A stretch of 64,000 nt of DNA. Source: Certhia americana. Lineage: Eukaryota > Chordata > Aves > Passeriformes > Certhiidae. Position numbers and translations under genes: made by a program. Under the pieces are notes generated by a model. It ran no database searches, was not told the DNA's origin, and saw only the letters and a program-made list of their open reading frames with translations. The DNA lies in assembly GCA_018697195.1 (NCBI GenBank), contig CM031858.1, forward strand, positions 131,081,241 through 131,145,240. Direction: 5' to 3'. How positions within the stretch are numbered: position 1 is the first letter of the stretch; the number at the start of each line of letters is the position of its first letter. This document shows positions 26,474-40,165 of this stretch, one piece after another.

Positions 26474-29330
26474 TTCATGTTATCAGGCTTTTGCCTTAAA
26501 GATCACAAGTACTTGTATTTTTAGTTTTCCTTTTAGCAGAGACAAAAAATAGATTGTTTATAGAGAAAACAGAAATAAAAGGAATTAAAATTAAGAAACT
26601 AAAAATAGGAAAAGTATTGGTAAAGATCGTGCCTAATTGTGTATTCAATGAAAATAGCAAGCTATAGAAAGCTAATTTTCCCATGCAATATTTATTGGAA
26701 TGTTTCATTTAAAAATTCAATTGAAGAGCTAAAGATGATATAATAAAGAGAGATGAACTCTGTGACCAAGTCATAAGAAGGCAAAGAATAAAAGTCCATT
26801 TTGATGTTCAGAGAATTAGGCAGCAGGTTACACAAAGAAGTTTTAATTTTCTGGTACATACCAAGAGAAGTGGAACAATATCAAGATGCAGCAGATGAGA
26901 TTACTTTCTGAAAAAAAATTACATACTGGGGTTAAAATGCTTTTTTAAATGGTACATTCACTAGGTGAACAACTGAAGGAAACAGCTGAGCCTGCAGTTA
27001 TTTTTTAAAATCTGTTTGGTTTGTTTGTTCATTTGAATTAGTCAAGGCAAATGTATGGTCTCACCTCACTTTGTTAGTGGCAGTTATTCCTGCATCATAG
27101 ATGGTAAATGATGACAAAGCATCTTCACTATTTTTAAGCAGTATATTTTAGGGATGTTTTCCAGCATGTGTTTCTCTCTGTGTAAGTAGAAATGCCAATA
27201 CAGATGTACAAAAACGGGAACACAGAAACCAATCTAACTTTTTTAAGACTGCAACATTCAAATTTGAGGTGAGTAGTTTTATAAGTAATCCTATCTTCTA
27301 GTGGATCAAATAGGCAAAAAGCTTTCTCAAGGACACAGGGTACTTAAAGTAGCTGTGACCTGTTTCTTTTTTGTTCCCCAGTGAAGTCAGTTTCCCTAGG
27401 GTGTCCTGTTTTCATGCCTCTCCAGCAAAAAATAACTGAATAGCTTTCTTACAGAACAACAATATGGTGTAATGTATTGTGGGTGGCTTGTTTATTCAGT
27501 TTCATATTAAAAACACATGCAAACATTTATGTAAGAAAACACAGCTGAAGAGTACAGCAATTCTGCAATAGTAGCAGTTTATGAAGTTCTTGAACTTAGG
27601 GATTCTGTTGTTTTGAGTGACAAGTGAGATTTCTTTTAGGTGTCCATGTTGTTCCCGTGCTCACTCTTCTCACTTCACTGCCCTGAACAGTCCCTTCCTA
27701 TTAGGCCTTATTGCTTCTCCTCATTTCAGCTGCTCTAAAAATGGACAGAAGTCCTGCTTTGGAAACTCAGCCAAAGGAACTGAGTACCACAGCATCATAT
27801 ATTTATGTAGGGCTCACTACACTTAAGTTAGCTTTCACTGGCAATTAAGCAGTACACTGAAATTTGTGTTGTCTTTACTAAGTCTTCCTCCTAGGGCATA
27901 TGATAAAAAAGATTTACATTTTGAGACATTCTTTCTGTTGTATCTGTGACATTGGAGCATCACTGGTCCCTTTTAGCCTGCAGTGTGCTTTTCTTGGCCT
28001 GCTTCTTTCCCACTATTCAGACTGTGAATCATGATTCATGTTGAGGCTCATGACCTCAGGACAGCATTTGATGATAGGCCTAGACACCATATGTAGCCTA
28101 ATTATTTACATGTAATCTTTTGCAAACTGAAGCTGTTTTTCACTGTCTAAAAATGGTGATTGCCAATGAGGTGACAAGATTGGTTATTTTCACTTTGATT
28201 TCCAGTAGTTAAATGGGTGGATAAATTTGTTATCTTAAGGTATTATAACATTTATCATGCAAAGATTTTATATTAAATTTTTTAACTTCTGGATATATTT
28301 CTAAGTTAAAAGTAAATAGCTCTTCTCTGTTAGAATTGTTTCACTCAAAAGAAAAAAGGTTTTGGAAAAGTGTTAAACAGATCTTGGCAAATTCTATAAA
28401 GGACAACTGAAAACTTATGTGAATTATTCACAGCCACTTGTATATATATTTGGGTTTATAAACAGAAAAATGTAAAAGAATTATTTACTGAAGTGTAGGC
28501 TTATATATGCTAGTAATGACATAGATCTGTTAGTTGCTGCTATCACATATCCCCTGTAATTGTTTTCATATAATAAATAACCCAGGGCAGCCACAAAATT
28601 CAGGCATGAAATCTGCGCATAGGAGTAAAACCTGCAGTAAGTTCTCTTAGTCACATTCAAGATGGTCTGAAGTACAGGTTTTTTCTGCCTGACGTGACCA
28701 TAAACTGTTTTTTTAAAGTTATGTGCCTCTCCAAAAAAAATGAGATCTTCGTTCATGTAAAACCCTATGCATTTAATTCCAATTAGACCTTTGTAACTGA
28801 GCAATCTAATCAAATATGGTAAGCAAATAAATTGCTGATTTTTTCTTTTAGCTTAAAAGATTCTTCCAAGTACACACTAAAAACAAGTTTTATTATGCTA
28901 CTTGTACACAAAATCTTATCTTTCATGTTTCTTGTGAGGATTTACCTTGGAAGCACAAATTTTCCTTAAAATAGATATTATTCTTTCAGGTCTGGGAGAA
29001 AACCTTGACATTTCAATCCTCCAGTCAATATCAGAATTGACTATATGGTATATTGAAAGTAATGTGTTTTTGAACAGGCAGCAGCTGGCTTTTAAATAGA
29101 CTGTTCCTCACAGTCTATGAAGGCTTTGGATGCCTCTAATTTTAAAGCCACAGGACTGCATATCCTCTCCACTGCAACAGAATTTCAGAGTCTCAAGTCT
29201 GAGAAGAAAGGGAGAGCTGCAAATAAAAACTGCAATATGGTGGTGATGGCTTACCTTTCTAGGTGGCACTTCAGAAGTCTGAAAGCAAGTATTTGGGGAG
29301 TGACGTTGTGGGTTGTACAGAATATTGGTG

Positions 29331-29336
29331 CCTCAG
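29331..29336. repeat. Left target-site duplication CCTCAG
   Basis: Six-base direct repeat immediately before the TG of the LTR at 29337. It is matched exactly by 29739-29744 on the other side. Confidence 0.8.
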
Positions 29337-29738
29337 TGTCACAGTGGGGTACTCCAGCTCATATCTGGTTCAGCCAGGCTGAGAGTGACTAAAATAAATT
29401 GGGACAGGAATGATGGAGTAGCTAAGAATAGATTTTAATGGTCCCCAGGACTACATGGTCCGAAGGGCTACTTCCAAAGACTCAGGGGTGTGGCCAGCCT
29501 AACAATACATAGGGTTACCTGAGGGCAGGTGTCCAATCCCAAATGCAGGACAACGACTTGACCTTAATATGTTGAAGTTCCTGAACCAATGGAGAGGTAG
29601 AACTAGAAACATGACCTACTTTGGGGTGACTGCATTAGCACCCTCCCAGCACCCTGCCTCCAAGGCCTCAGGTTTATGTTCTCCATGTAGGGAGCCCAGG
29701 CCAAGCTAGGACCTATCCCAGCTAATTTGGTTGCCACA
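29337..29738 (-). mobile_element. Solo LTR of an endogenous retrovirus
   Basis: A 402-bp block that starts TGTCAC and ends GCCACA on the + strand, with TG...CA ends forming a short imperfect inverted repeat. It is flanked by perfect 6-bp direct repeats CCTCAG. This is the structure left after recombination between the two LTRs of a provirus; six-base duplications are typical of class II (ERVK-like) elements. The minus orientation is preferred because that strand shows CCATTGG and GATTGG boxes, a CATATTAAGG TATA-like stretch and an ATTAAAATC poly(A)-like signal before the terminal TGTGACA. No viral genes are present. The family was not identified. Confidence 0.75.
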
Positions 29739-29744
29739 CCTCAG
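29739..29744. repeat. Right target-site duplication CCTCAG
   Basis: Exact copy of 29331-29336, directly after the terminal CA of the LTR. Confidence 0.8.
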
Positions 29745-29950
29745 AACATAACTTGAACTGTTTCAGACATTTCCATACAGAAAGACAGGTTCCTTCATTT
29801 GTGCTTGCATACACATTTTCACAGGAAGCATTTCTCTGCTTCTGAAAACAAATTTGTTGTGGTGTGGTCACAATGACACCTAGAATCCAGTATATGATGC
29901 CAGCTAAAATAACAACCACAGCACTATATCTTCTTTTCTTACACGTTTAG

Positions 29951-30152
29951 GAAAATATCTCCAACTTTGATATCGTTATGGAGTCTGATGAGGGCACCTT
30001 CAAGCCATCTGGACTGGGTTTTTCTGGCAGTGCTGAAGCCCGGGACATCGTGACAGAGATCATGACTCTGCTGCAGCCCATCAACGCTACGGATGTTTAC
30101 GACACTGCAGCTGGAACAGACATCGCTTACTGGATGAGAGACGGGGTGCCTG
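29951..30152 (+). CDS. CPQ: CPQ exon with ESD metal-ligand motif
   Basis: Coding exon of 202 bases starting in phase 0 and encoding 67 residues plus one base. It opens ENISNFDIVMESDEGTF and includes GLGFSGSAEARDIV, then LLQPINATDVY and AGTDIAYWMRDGVP. The Asp of MESD is the expected further zinc ligand of M28 peptidases. Two N-glycosylation sequons, NIS and NAT, fit a secretory-pathway enzyme. The acceptor is ACACGTTTAG and the donor CCTG|GTGAGT. No frameshift or stop. A solo LTR lies 212 bp upstream in the intron. Confidence 0.96.
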
Positions 30153-31419
30153 GTGAGTGTCCCTGGAGCTTGGCAGGGGACATTGCTCCCACTGAGCACT
30201 GCCACGTCAGATGGGTGGTCTGATGTTTTCAAAGTACTAAGACATTCTTCTCCCAGGGAGTAAAATTTACTACAGGAAAAATGCATAAATGTTAAAAGGC
30301 AACCAATAGAAATAGGACATAAAGTGAATTTGAGCTGCAGTTTAATAATGGTATAGATTATACGTAGAATAAAATGCCTAAAATCTTCTTTTCGGCTTTA
30401 AGGATTTATAATAATTAATCCCAGACTGGTGGTTTATAAATAGTAAACCAAGGCAGAGGAGAATTCTCCAATACAGAAGAAATATTTTTTTAATTATTAT
30501 TATTTTTACTTTGAAATTTAGGGCTTTTTCTCTCTGTTTTATGTGCTGGAGAAACAATGTTTTTGAGATGTGACATTTAAAACCTATGAGTCATTAAGGT
30601 GTGATAATGGGCTAAAATTCTGAAAAGTCTGAAGTAGTTTAGGGGTTTGTTTCAAGGACTGTATCTGGCTCCAAATGAAAAGCAGCTTGTTAGCAAAGAA
30701 ACTTGTAAGCTGTGACAGCACTCCCATGCAGGAGACCTCCACACTAGCACAGAGGCTTTCAGAGCACAAGAATCCCAACTGGAGACCAGCCTGGGTGAAG
30801 CCTTTGTAAATTTCCATTTTAATAGTAAAAAGAAAAGTTTCATAACAGTGATATTTAAAAAGTTATGGTCAGTTATAAATTTTAAGGTTCTTTTTCGCCT
30901 GTGTTTTATGGCTGAAGTAGGCTGGCACATTTCTCATGCTAGTTTTACTACTTGCTACTATATGCTTAGAATCTTTTAATATTTTTATTAACTGCTGTTT
31001 TTTACCTTGTGGAAGTGAGTGAATCGTGGAATATATTATTCTTATTTATGGCCAGAACCCCTTGCTTCTCACTCACTTAGGGTGTACAGAGATACCATAA
31101 AGTTGACTGCTTTGATAAATGTATAGATGTCTAATTTTGAAACCAAAATATCATGCAAGAAGCGTGGATGAATGGATGTTACTAAACAGTTATGGATTCA
31201 TCTTCAGCTTCTCTCCTGCTCTCTGGGTGAACTGGAATCGGTTCAGTGCAATGGCATGCAGCTGTGACAATGGTGTGCTGATTTGATTTGAGAGACTGTA
31301 AGCACTACAGAGAAGCTGCGGCCATGCATCATCCTCCACAGACTGGAAGTGCCTGTGAAAAGATGTCTGGTCCAGAATTTCAGACCAGTATATCTGTGTT
31401 GTAAGTGGAATATAAGTAG

Positions 31420-34246
31420 CCCAGCTGAGTTGCATGTATACCAATGCACACAGCACGGGTAACAAACAAGAAGAGCTGGAGGCCATGGTACAGCAGCAGA
31501 GCTGTGATGTAGTCACTATCACGGAAGTGTGGTGGGATGACTTACATAGCTGGAGCACTGCACTGGATGGCTACAAGCTCTTCAGAAGAGACAGGAAAGG
31601 GAGAAGAGGTGGAGGGGTGGCTCTTTATATTAGGGAGGATTTCACACCATAGGTATTGAAACTAATGATGATGGAGTTGAATGCCTGCGGGTAAGAATTA
31701 AGGGAAAGGCCAACAAGGCTGATATCCCACTGGGAGTCTGGAGAAGAGGTGGACAACTTATTCTATAAGCAGATAGATAATGTTGCAGGATCATCAACCC
31801 TTGTTCTTGTAGGTGACTTCAACCTGCCAGACATCTGCTGGGAACTTAATACAGCAGGAAAGAGGCAGTCCAGGAAGCTTTTAGAGTGCATGGAGGACAA
31901 CTTTTTGTCACAGCTGGTGGGTGAGCCCACCAGGGGAGGGACTATGTTGTTTGCAAATAGAGATGGGCTGGTGGGAGATGTGGTGGTTGGACGCCACTTA
32001 GGGCACAGTGATTATGAAATTACAGAGTTCTGGATATTTGGTGGAATCAGGAGGAACATCAATAACACTTTAACATTGGACTTCCAGAGGGCAGACTTTG
32101 GCCTATTTAGGAGACTTATTCAGAGAGTTCCTTGGGAAGCAGCCCTTAAAAACAAAGGTGTCCAGAAAAGGTGGATGTGCTTCAAAGCAGAGATTTTGAG
32201 GGCACAGGAACAGACTGTTCTTGTTTGCTGAAAGATGAGTTGACAAGGCAAACAACCAGCCTGGATGGGCAAGGAGGTTTTGGAGGAACTTAGGAATAAA
32301 AAGAGGATGTATCATCTTTGGAAGGAGGGTCAGGTCTCTCAGGAAGTATTTAAGGAGGGTGCTGGGGCATGTAGGAAAAAAAAATTAGGGAGGCCAAAGC
32401 TCAGTTTGAACTTAAAATGACGACTTCTGTAAAGGATAATAAAAAATGTTCTTACAAATATATTAATGGTAAAAGGAAGGGTAAGACCAACCTTTGTTCC
32501 TTATTGGATGAGGGAGGGAACTTAGTAACTGCAGATGAGGAGAAGGCAGAGCCTTACGCTCTGAAAACCTTATGCTCAAAGAAGCCTTAACACTTTCTTT
32601 GCCTTAGTCTGCTATGGGAAAACGGCTTGTCCTCAGGACAAGCTGTCCTCCTGGGCTGGTAGATGGTGTCAGGGAGAGAATGGTCCCCCTGTTATCCAAG
32701 AGGAGGCAGTCAGAGAACTGATGAACTGCTTGGATGTTCATATGAGACCAGATGGGATCCATCCCAGGGTGATGAGAGAGCTGGCAGATGAGTGTCTGAA
32801 ACCACTCTCCATCATTTACCAACAGTCCTGGCTCACTGGTGAGGTTCCAGATGAATGTGACAACCATTCACAAAAAGGGTGGGAAGGAGGATCCTGGTAA
32901 TTATAGGCCAGTCAGCCTGACCTCAGTACCTGGTAAGGTTATGGAGCAGTTTGTACTGAGTGTCATCACAAAGCACTTACAGGATGGCCAGGGTATCAGA
33001 CCCAGCTAGCACAAGTTTAGGAGGGGCAGGTCACGTTTGACCAACCTGATCTCCTTTTATGACCAGGTGACCCACCTGGCGGATGCAGGAAGGGCTGTGG
33101 ATGTTGTATACCTGGACTTAAGCAAGGCCTTTAACACGGTCTCCCCCAGCATACTCCTAGAAATGCTGGCAGCCCATGGCTTGGACAGGAGCACTCTCTG
33201 CTGGGTTAGGAACTGTCTGGGTGACCAGGCCCAGAGAGTGGTGGTGAGCAGTCTGCATCCAGCTAGGGCCAGGCACCAGTGGTGTCCCCCAGGGGTCTGT
33301 GCTGGGGCCAGCTCTGTTCAGTGTTTTTGTTGATGACATGAATGAGGGTATTGCGTCTTTCATTAGTAAATTTGCAGATGACACTAAGCTGGGAGTGTGT
33401 GTGTCGATCTGTTGGAAGGTAGGAGGGCTCTGCAGAGAGACCTGGAACAGTTGGATGGATGGGCAGAGTCCAGTAAGATGAAGTTAAAGTCCAAGTGCTG
33501 GGTCCTGCATTTTGGCTACAGTAACCCCCTGCAGTGTTACAGGTTGGGGTCAGCGTGGTTGGACAGTGCCCAGTCAGAAAGGGACCTGGGGGTGCTGATG
33601 ACAGCCAGCTGGACGTGAGCCAGCTCTGTGCCCTGGTGGGCAAGAAGGCCAATGGTTTCCTGGCCTGTGTCAGGAATGGTGTGGCCAGCAGGAGCAGGGA
33701 GGTCATTCTGCCCCTGTACTGGGCACTGGTACAGCCACACCTTGAGTGCTGTGTCCAGTTCTGGCCCCTCAGTTTGGGATGGACGCTGAGACACTGGAGT
33801 GCATCCAGAGGAGGCAACGAGGCTGGTAACACAAACCCTGTGAGGAATGACTGAGGGAGCTGGGGGTGTTTAGCCTGGAGAAAAGGAGACTCAGGGGTGA
33901 CCTTATCACTGTCTACAAGTCCCTGAAAGGTGGCTGCAGTCAGGTGGGGGTTGGTCTCTTTCACTAGGCAGCAGCTGACAGAACCAGAGGACACAGTCTC
34001 AAGCTGTGCCAGGGGAAACATAGGTTGGGTATTAGCAAAAAGTTTTTCATAGAAAGAACAATAAAGTACTGGAATGGACTGCCTGGGAAGGTGGTGGAGT
34101 CACCATCCCTGGATGTGTTTTAAAAATCACTGGGTGTGGCACTTGGTGCCATGGTTTAGTTGAGGTGTTAGGGCATGGGTTGGACTCAATGATCTTGGAA
34201 ATCTCTTCCAGCCTAGTCATTCTGTTTACTCTGGGAATTCTGTGAA
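31420..34246 (+). mobile_element. CR1 LINE, long but broken copy (EN + RT)
   Basis: 5'-truncated CR1 of about 2.8 kb in sense orientation. The endonuclease part is at 31434-32231: YTNAHSTGNKQEELEA, CDVVTITEVWWD, GDFNLPDICWE near 31812 and LGHSDYEI near 31996, the GDFN and SDxE motifs of APE-type endonucleases. The reverse transcriptase is at about 32850-33800: NYRPVSLTSVPGK, VVYLDLSKAFNTV, and the catalytic FADDTKLG at 33371-33394. The 3' end has 'cattctg...gaattctgtga' at 34218-34246. Stops and frameshifts separate the domains (for example after IREDFTP at 31652), so it is not autonomous. The long antisense frame at 33263-34021 is a shadow of this element. Confidence 0.93.
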
Positions 34247-35751
34247 CTCACCACTCAGCCTATGTTTAGAAAATGCAAGGGTATCAGAATTATTTCCTAG
34301 GTAAGGTGCTGGGAACATTCCAGGGTGTCCTCAGGGGCTTGCACTGTGCTTCTCATCTGAATGTGACAGATTATGGAAGAAGAGAGAAAAATTTAACATT
34401 CAAATGCCCTATTTTCACTTGATAATGTGAGTGGTGCGTGTTATGGCAGACCCCTTGCACACCACTTCTCATCAACTGTGGTACACTGGGAGCTTAAACA
34501 TCTACAGCATGCCATGATCCTCTTGATTAGTCTTTAGGCTACTCATCAGGAGCAATGCAGGAAAAAGTCCTTTCCCATGGACACCTGTACTCCTCAAAAA
34601 GCATAAACTATGAAAAATATAAATCTTGGGAATAAAAGCTCAACCTTGGAAAAACATGAATAGGCCAGAACCAAGACTTCAGGTTTTAAATAAATCTGAT
34701 TTGTTTTCCTGTTAAGAATTTGTCATGTTAATTGATGGTGGATTTTTTTTTTCCTGTCTGTAGCTTTGGTTCATTTAACTTCCTGTTAAGCAAATAGCAA
34801 AGTGTTCTTGCAGCATAAAGGAACACTGATTCTTTTCTTCATCAAGCCCCAGTGAAAAGAAATTAGCTCCACGAAAAGAATTTTGGCTGCTTTAGATTGT
34901 ATTTCATGCTGTTCCAGGGAGAAGTCTAAGACATCTTCCAATCTTCATGCCTTGTCTGCAGTATTCTCCCTGCTTGAATGAACCTTTATGGTATATAATA
35001 ACATTGAAACAAATTGAACACTCTGTAACAGCTTTTATAATTTTGTTCAATTTAAACAAGCAGTCAAGTGTTGACACTTCATCAATTTTATTTAAATATT
35101 TTCTTGAAAATATACTTGGTGGATTTGTTTCTGCAGCAGTGAGAGAAAATATGGTGTACTTCTTAAACAATAAGAATAGTTTCTGGCATAATTTCTCTTG
35201 AATTGTCCCCTTTTCAGTGTGAAATAGATTCCAGGAATCACCTTATTAGATGCTATTAATTATCTTCTCCTCCTACCTCTTTTGGTCTGAAAGTTCCACA
35301 GAGGGCAACACGACATGTGTTTTTCAGAGCTGTTTATAGCTGAGATGGGCAAAGAGACTGTAGCTTCTTAATCTCTGCTATTTTGAGCATGTTTATTTTT
35401 AATGGCTATGCAATGAAATGCTACTAAATAGCAGTGATTATTCTGAGATTTTAGGATGAGAGAGGCCATGAGTTCAGAGTCTTTAGCAAACCATAGACTG
35501 AAGCCTAAATAATACCTCTAAAGCACAAGCAAGGTGATCTGCACCAAAAACAGCAGTCTGGTTCTTTGTGACTGCAGAATATTAGAAATATTTGTCAGTA
35601 GCCTTTACATTGGATTGTTTTGGGAACAGTTCAGCCCAACAGTGAGGAATGTCTGTAGTTGTGGTTTGGTACTGATAGCCAGTTTTCAGCTACTGAAAAT
35701 ATTTGTATAACATTTGTTTTGCTTTTTCATGAAGCATAAATCAGAGAAAAT

Positions 35752-35774
35752 GGGGGGGGGTGTGTGTGTGTATA
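35752..35774. repeat. G-run plus (TG)n microsatellite
   Basis: Nine G followed by five to six TG units and TATA. Simple sequence in the CPQ intron. Confidence 0.85.
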
Positions 35775-38700
35775 TTTTATTATATGGTTTTACAGTTTGA
35801 CGTGACCACTGATTCTAACACTTTTCATTTAATAATTATGCTATTATCTTCTTCATCTTTATTTTAAAGTGTTCAACTCCATTTTGTTTTCATTAAGGAT
35901 GTATCCAGATAGTGGCATGTAAAGCTGTTCCTTTGCAACTAAATCCCAAATTAAGTTTGGCTAGAATTTGCAAATACAGGTGGGAAGATTGGCTTTATTT
36001 ATTTGTTTTGTTAACATACTTTTTCACAACAGGTTTCTTTAGTGTCTGAAAGGATTAAAAAACGATTAAGCAAGCCCTGCTAAACCAGTGCTAGGATATT
36101 CTTGTTGAAAAAGTAAAGTATCTGCTAATCACAGATGCTTGATGATGACCAAAATGCTTCAAATGTGATTTATCACAGTTCCTAAGGTAACAGCCCTGGG
36201 TCTGGATCAGCCTTCCCTGCAAGCCTTCAGAGAAGGGGGGGATGAATTGTTTGTATTTGTATTATGGAATCCAGTAGACATTAGTTCAGCTTTAGGTGTC
36301 TGGGGAGATGAAAACAGGTGCTTTTGTAATTTTGCAAAGGAATGGCTGTTGTGACACATTATTTCCAGGAAAACTGGTTCAAGGATGCTCCTTTCTGCTT
36401 GTCAGGGTGGTTATCTTTTGCTGCAGTGCTTATGATGGGAACACTTGTCTGTTAGGTAGTAAGTTGTATTTGAGATCAAGCTGACCCAGGACATCAAACA
36501 ACTCCCCAAAGGCATGTTTCAATTCCTCTTTTAAAAATCAACCAGAGGCCTAAAGGTGAAACTACTTTTACAGCGTCACTTTGAGCCTTGATGGTTGTTT
36601 GTGTTTCTCTGTCTCCACAGTGACTTGATTTTTTGATAAAAGGAAGAACTGTTCTTCCAGAAATTAATAAACCACTAGTCAATCTAATTTTAATGTTTCT
36701 TCAGAAATCAAAAATTCATTGCTAACCCAATCTATTAGTCATTCAGATGTGGCAAACAAATACTATAATATATAATTGCTCTAATTTTTACATTTTCATA
36801 GCGCTTTTCTATTACTTTTATCTAAAATATGCTCTATTTTGGCCTGAGACACCAGATTTTGACTCGGATTATTTCCTTTCATATTATATAAGAGGTTAAA
36901 TCTACCCCTTTTCTGGAGCATGCTGCCCTCTCTTACCCCTGTCCCCATCATCCCTGTAGCACCAGACTCAAGTGCAAGCCTGCTGGCACACTGGTGCCAA
37001 GCCTACTCCTCTGCTTGGTGTCAGCCAGGGACAACAGGAAAACTCCTTGAGGTTGCCAGCTGGACATGAAGTGAGCAAACTCTCTTTCCCAAACTAAAAG
37101 TGAATAACCTCTGTTCATTCCTGGCTGTGTCACTGTTTGGAAGTGATACTCCACTGTGATGCTTGAAACACTGCCCATCAGATTACCTGTTTTGTACTGC
37201 CCACAGTCTTGGGCAGGCTCTTCAGATCCAGTTTCTAAGCTTCTTTTAATTTCCAAAAGAATAAAAACAGAAGAAATATCAGATATACAGTCTAGGGCTT
37301 TGCAAGCCAATGCTGAAAAGCCTTGGACTTGGTGTTGCAAGGGTAATGGGTGTTACACTTGACAAAAACCTTCCTACATGATGAGAGAAGGGGAAAAAAC
37401 AATCTCTGGGCATTGAACTTCTTCACTTTACTATGTAGCATTTGTGGCACTTGTGATTTGAGATGTGTAGCTCAGGGAATCACATGTAAGGCTCCAGGTA
37501 TTTGACAAAGTGACAAACTCAAGGCACATGTCCTCTCAGGAAGCAAAAAGCTGGACAAAACTCCTGAACACTACTCACATAACTAAACTTTACAGATAGT
37601 ATTATAAGTACCTAGGAAATTTTAGGTACTCCATGGGTGCTACATTTTTGTATTTGTGGAGTTCCCACTAGTCTGGACAACTGTTGCGTGCAGTGCCAAC
37701 ACCAACTATTATTTTTATGTGGAAATGAGAGGTAAAGGGCTTATGGTGTACATGCATGTCTTGCCTCAGTGTTGATCTCAGTAAGTCTGAGCTACACCAG
37801 AAGTGTTGTCTGATGGTTAGCAATATGCTTTTTCCAGGGCATTCCTTTCCTTTTAAATATTATTCATAAAGGAAATATGGTCAATGAGTGTGTTCCACTG
37901 CAAGAGCCAAATCTTTTGCAACTTGGGTGGTATTAAATTAAACCAGTATGCTAAGAGAACAATTATAATTGCTTGGCACTTTAGGAACCTACTGTAAGTG
38001 CTAAGGCTATTAGATCCATTTAAAATCTTGATTGCAGAAAGAACTGTGTGTATTAATCTGTAAAATAATTCATCTATTCTCTAATTTATTGTTGTTCCAA
38101 TAAAATGGGATTTTGAAATTAGGAATTACTCTGGAGTAATTAAATAAATTTAATATGTTGCAACTTTTTATGAAGGGGGATTCCTTAAAAAGCTCATAGT
38201 TCAATATAGTATCTCAGTTCTATTAGCCTTCATATAACCTTCTCTGTTTTTAATAAAGTCTTTGAGAGTAACCATTTAATGAAAGGAATAGTATGTAACT
38301 TATGATGTTTTCTTATAAGCTGTGCTATTAGACTACCAGACAAATTTGACAATACTTTACATACAATTCCTTCCACTTTGCTCTGCATGGGCTAGTCTTG
38401 TTTTGGCACAATGGAGTATTGCCTACTTCTAATAATTAACAGGAAGCATCAGATTTGCAAAGGGGGTTTTTTTGTTTCACATAGACTAGACACAGACCAT
38501 GCAAAAATGCATCTGGGATAATACTGTTGGAGGGAGGGATGGAGTTGGGCAATTAGGCATAGTGCCTGAATGCAAATTTTCCTGGTAGTTTTAAGAGGGC
38601 TTTTGTATTATATTTCTCATTAGCAATTCAGGCTATTTGAGTCTAAACAAACTCAGAGTGGATGAAAGCAAACCCCTTCTTCCAATAAGGTTAGTGAACT

Positions 38701-38854
38701 AAAAAGGGTGTTGCAAACTTGGTGGATTCTCTGTCATTTTTAATGTTTAAAACAAGACTTCAAAAAGTGCAGGGTAACTCAAGCAGGAGGGATGGGCTTG
38801 ATGCAGTAGATACAAGATGAGATTCTTTGCCATGTGTTACTCAGAAGGTGTGAT

Positions 38855-38914
38855 GGTATTGCTGGTCTTAAAATATATGTGAATGGGTATTGCTGGTCTT
38901 AAAAATATGTGAAT
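38855..38914. repeat. 31-bp imperfect tandem duplication
   Basis: GGTATTGCTGGTCTTAAAA occurs at 38855 and again at 38886, followed each time by an ATATGTGAAT ending. The units differ only by small changes in the A/T-rich part. Confidence 0.9.
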
Positions 38915-40165
38915 CTGCCAGTAAATATTACAAGCATTTTCATAATGAAATGCTTCTTTCTCATTTAAGCCTCACCCATTTTAGACTAGATTGCTGAATA
39001 TCATAAACTCTTGTGTTTAATTTGTACAACATTTAGATAATCCTAAATTACAGTTACAAAAATAGAGCTATCATTAACTTGCTGATCCCAGAGGAAATTC
39101 GAGCTGTGAAACAAAAAATGTTTGCAAAAAGCTGTGATGCATTGCTGAACTTCTAAAGACATTTCCAAATTTCTTATTTTATTTTTAGGTATTCTCTTCT
39201 CTTCAGTATCTGTGATGCATTTTATTTGGCAAAGTTTTCTTGGTGGTCACAAGTAAAGAAGTACAGCACATGGGATAAGTAGCCGGTATTCCATAGCTCT
39301 TAAAATTTGTATTTCAATAAACTTAGGCAAGACAGCTTTAAAATAATCTTATACTGATGTTACAATAAATTAGTTTGAAACACTGACATTTTGATTGGCT
39401 TTTAGGATCCTAGAAGTAAAACTATTCCAGTGCTTTCAACCTTGTACTAGTATTATATAAGCTCATTAATTTAGTAATGAAAATTTAAATTGGGGTGTTT
39501 AAAATAAAATCATAAATTCTAATGGTTCTTGCACTTTTTGGCTAGTGGAATTCTTTCTCTTATTTTGTCTCTCTTCTTTCTTCAAATATCAGTATGGTTA
39601 TACTTTTTCTTTCCTTTTAGATGCTTACTCTTCAAAAACTTAAATGAGATGAATTGGCATAAATGACCCTGTTAATAAATAGGTTCTTCCTGGAAGCATA
39701 TGCAATTCCTAAACGTCTCAAAAAAAAATCAATAAATTTGCTTCTCCAACTCACCTTTTCAGTAGCTTTGTCTCAGAAAGGAAACACTGAAAATATCAAA
39801 CTGAAGATCTCATTTGGATTTGGGGTGTGGTTGTTTTTATTCTGGCTGTCCCTCTGAGAGACATCTTAATTCTCTATTGTTTGCTGCTTAGGAAAACTGA
39901 ATTCTGTTTCTGTGGGTGGGAATATTCTTTTTCATGTGGAAGTATTTGCCATTTGTTTCCTAAAGAAACAAGTGTTCTACATTAATACACAGAACTCAGT
40001 GTTAACATGTTAAATAGGTATTTCGGAAGTACAAGTTAGTCAAGCCTTATTCCTAGAAATTGGCTAGTCCTTGGCTTTGGTGAAGCTTATGCAAATAATG
40101 AAATAAACAGAAAGAAAAAATAATAATAAAAAAATAATTTAGTCAGAGTTCTGTAACGAATTTGG

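Larger units (their letters stand above)
19033..29950 (+). other. CPQ: CPQ intron, 10.9 kb
   Basis: Bounded by GTAAGT and ACACGTTTAG. It contains a 40-bp tandem duplication at 23.8 kb, a rearranged CR1 at 25.8-26.5 kb and a solo LTR ending 212 bp before the next exon. The remainder is AT-rich with no other recognisable feature. A frame of about 107 codons at 20433-20756 has no recognisable product. Confidence 0.9.

Noticed and set aside
33263..34021. 252-codon open frame on the minus strand, the longest in the window
   Set aside because: It is exactly antisense to the 3' part of the CR1 element, whose sense strand carries the recognisable RT protein. The translation resembles no known protein.
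36940..37370. GC-richer segment with a 130-codon minus frame
   Set aside because: No recognisable protein or repeat, and no terminal repeats or target duplication found.
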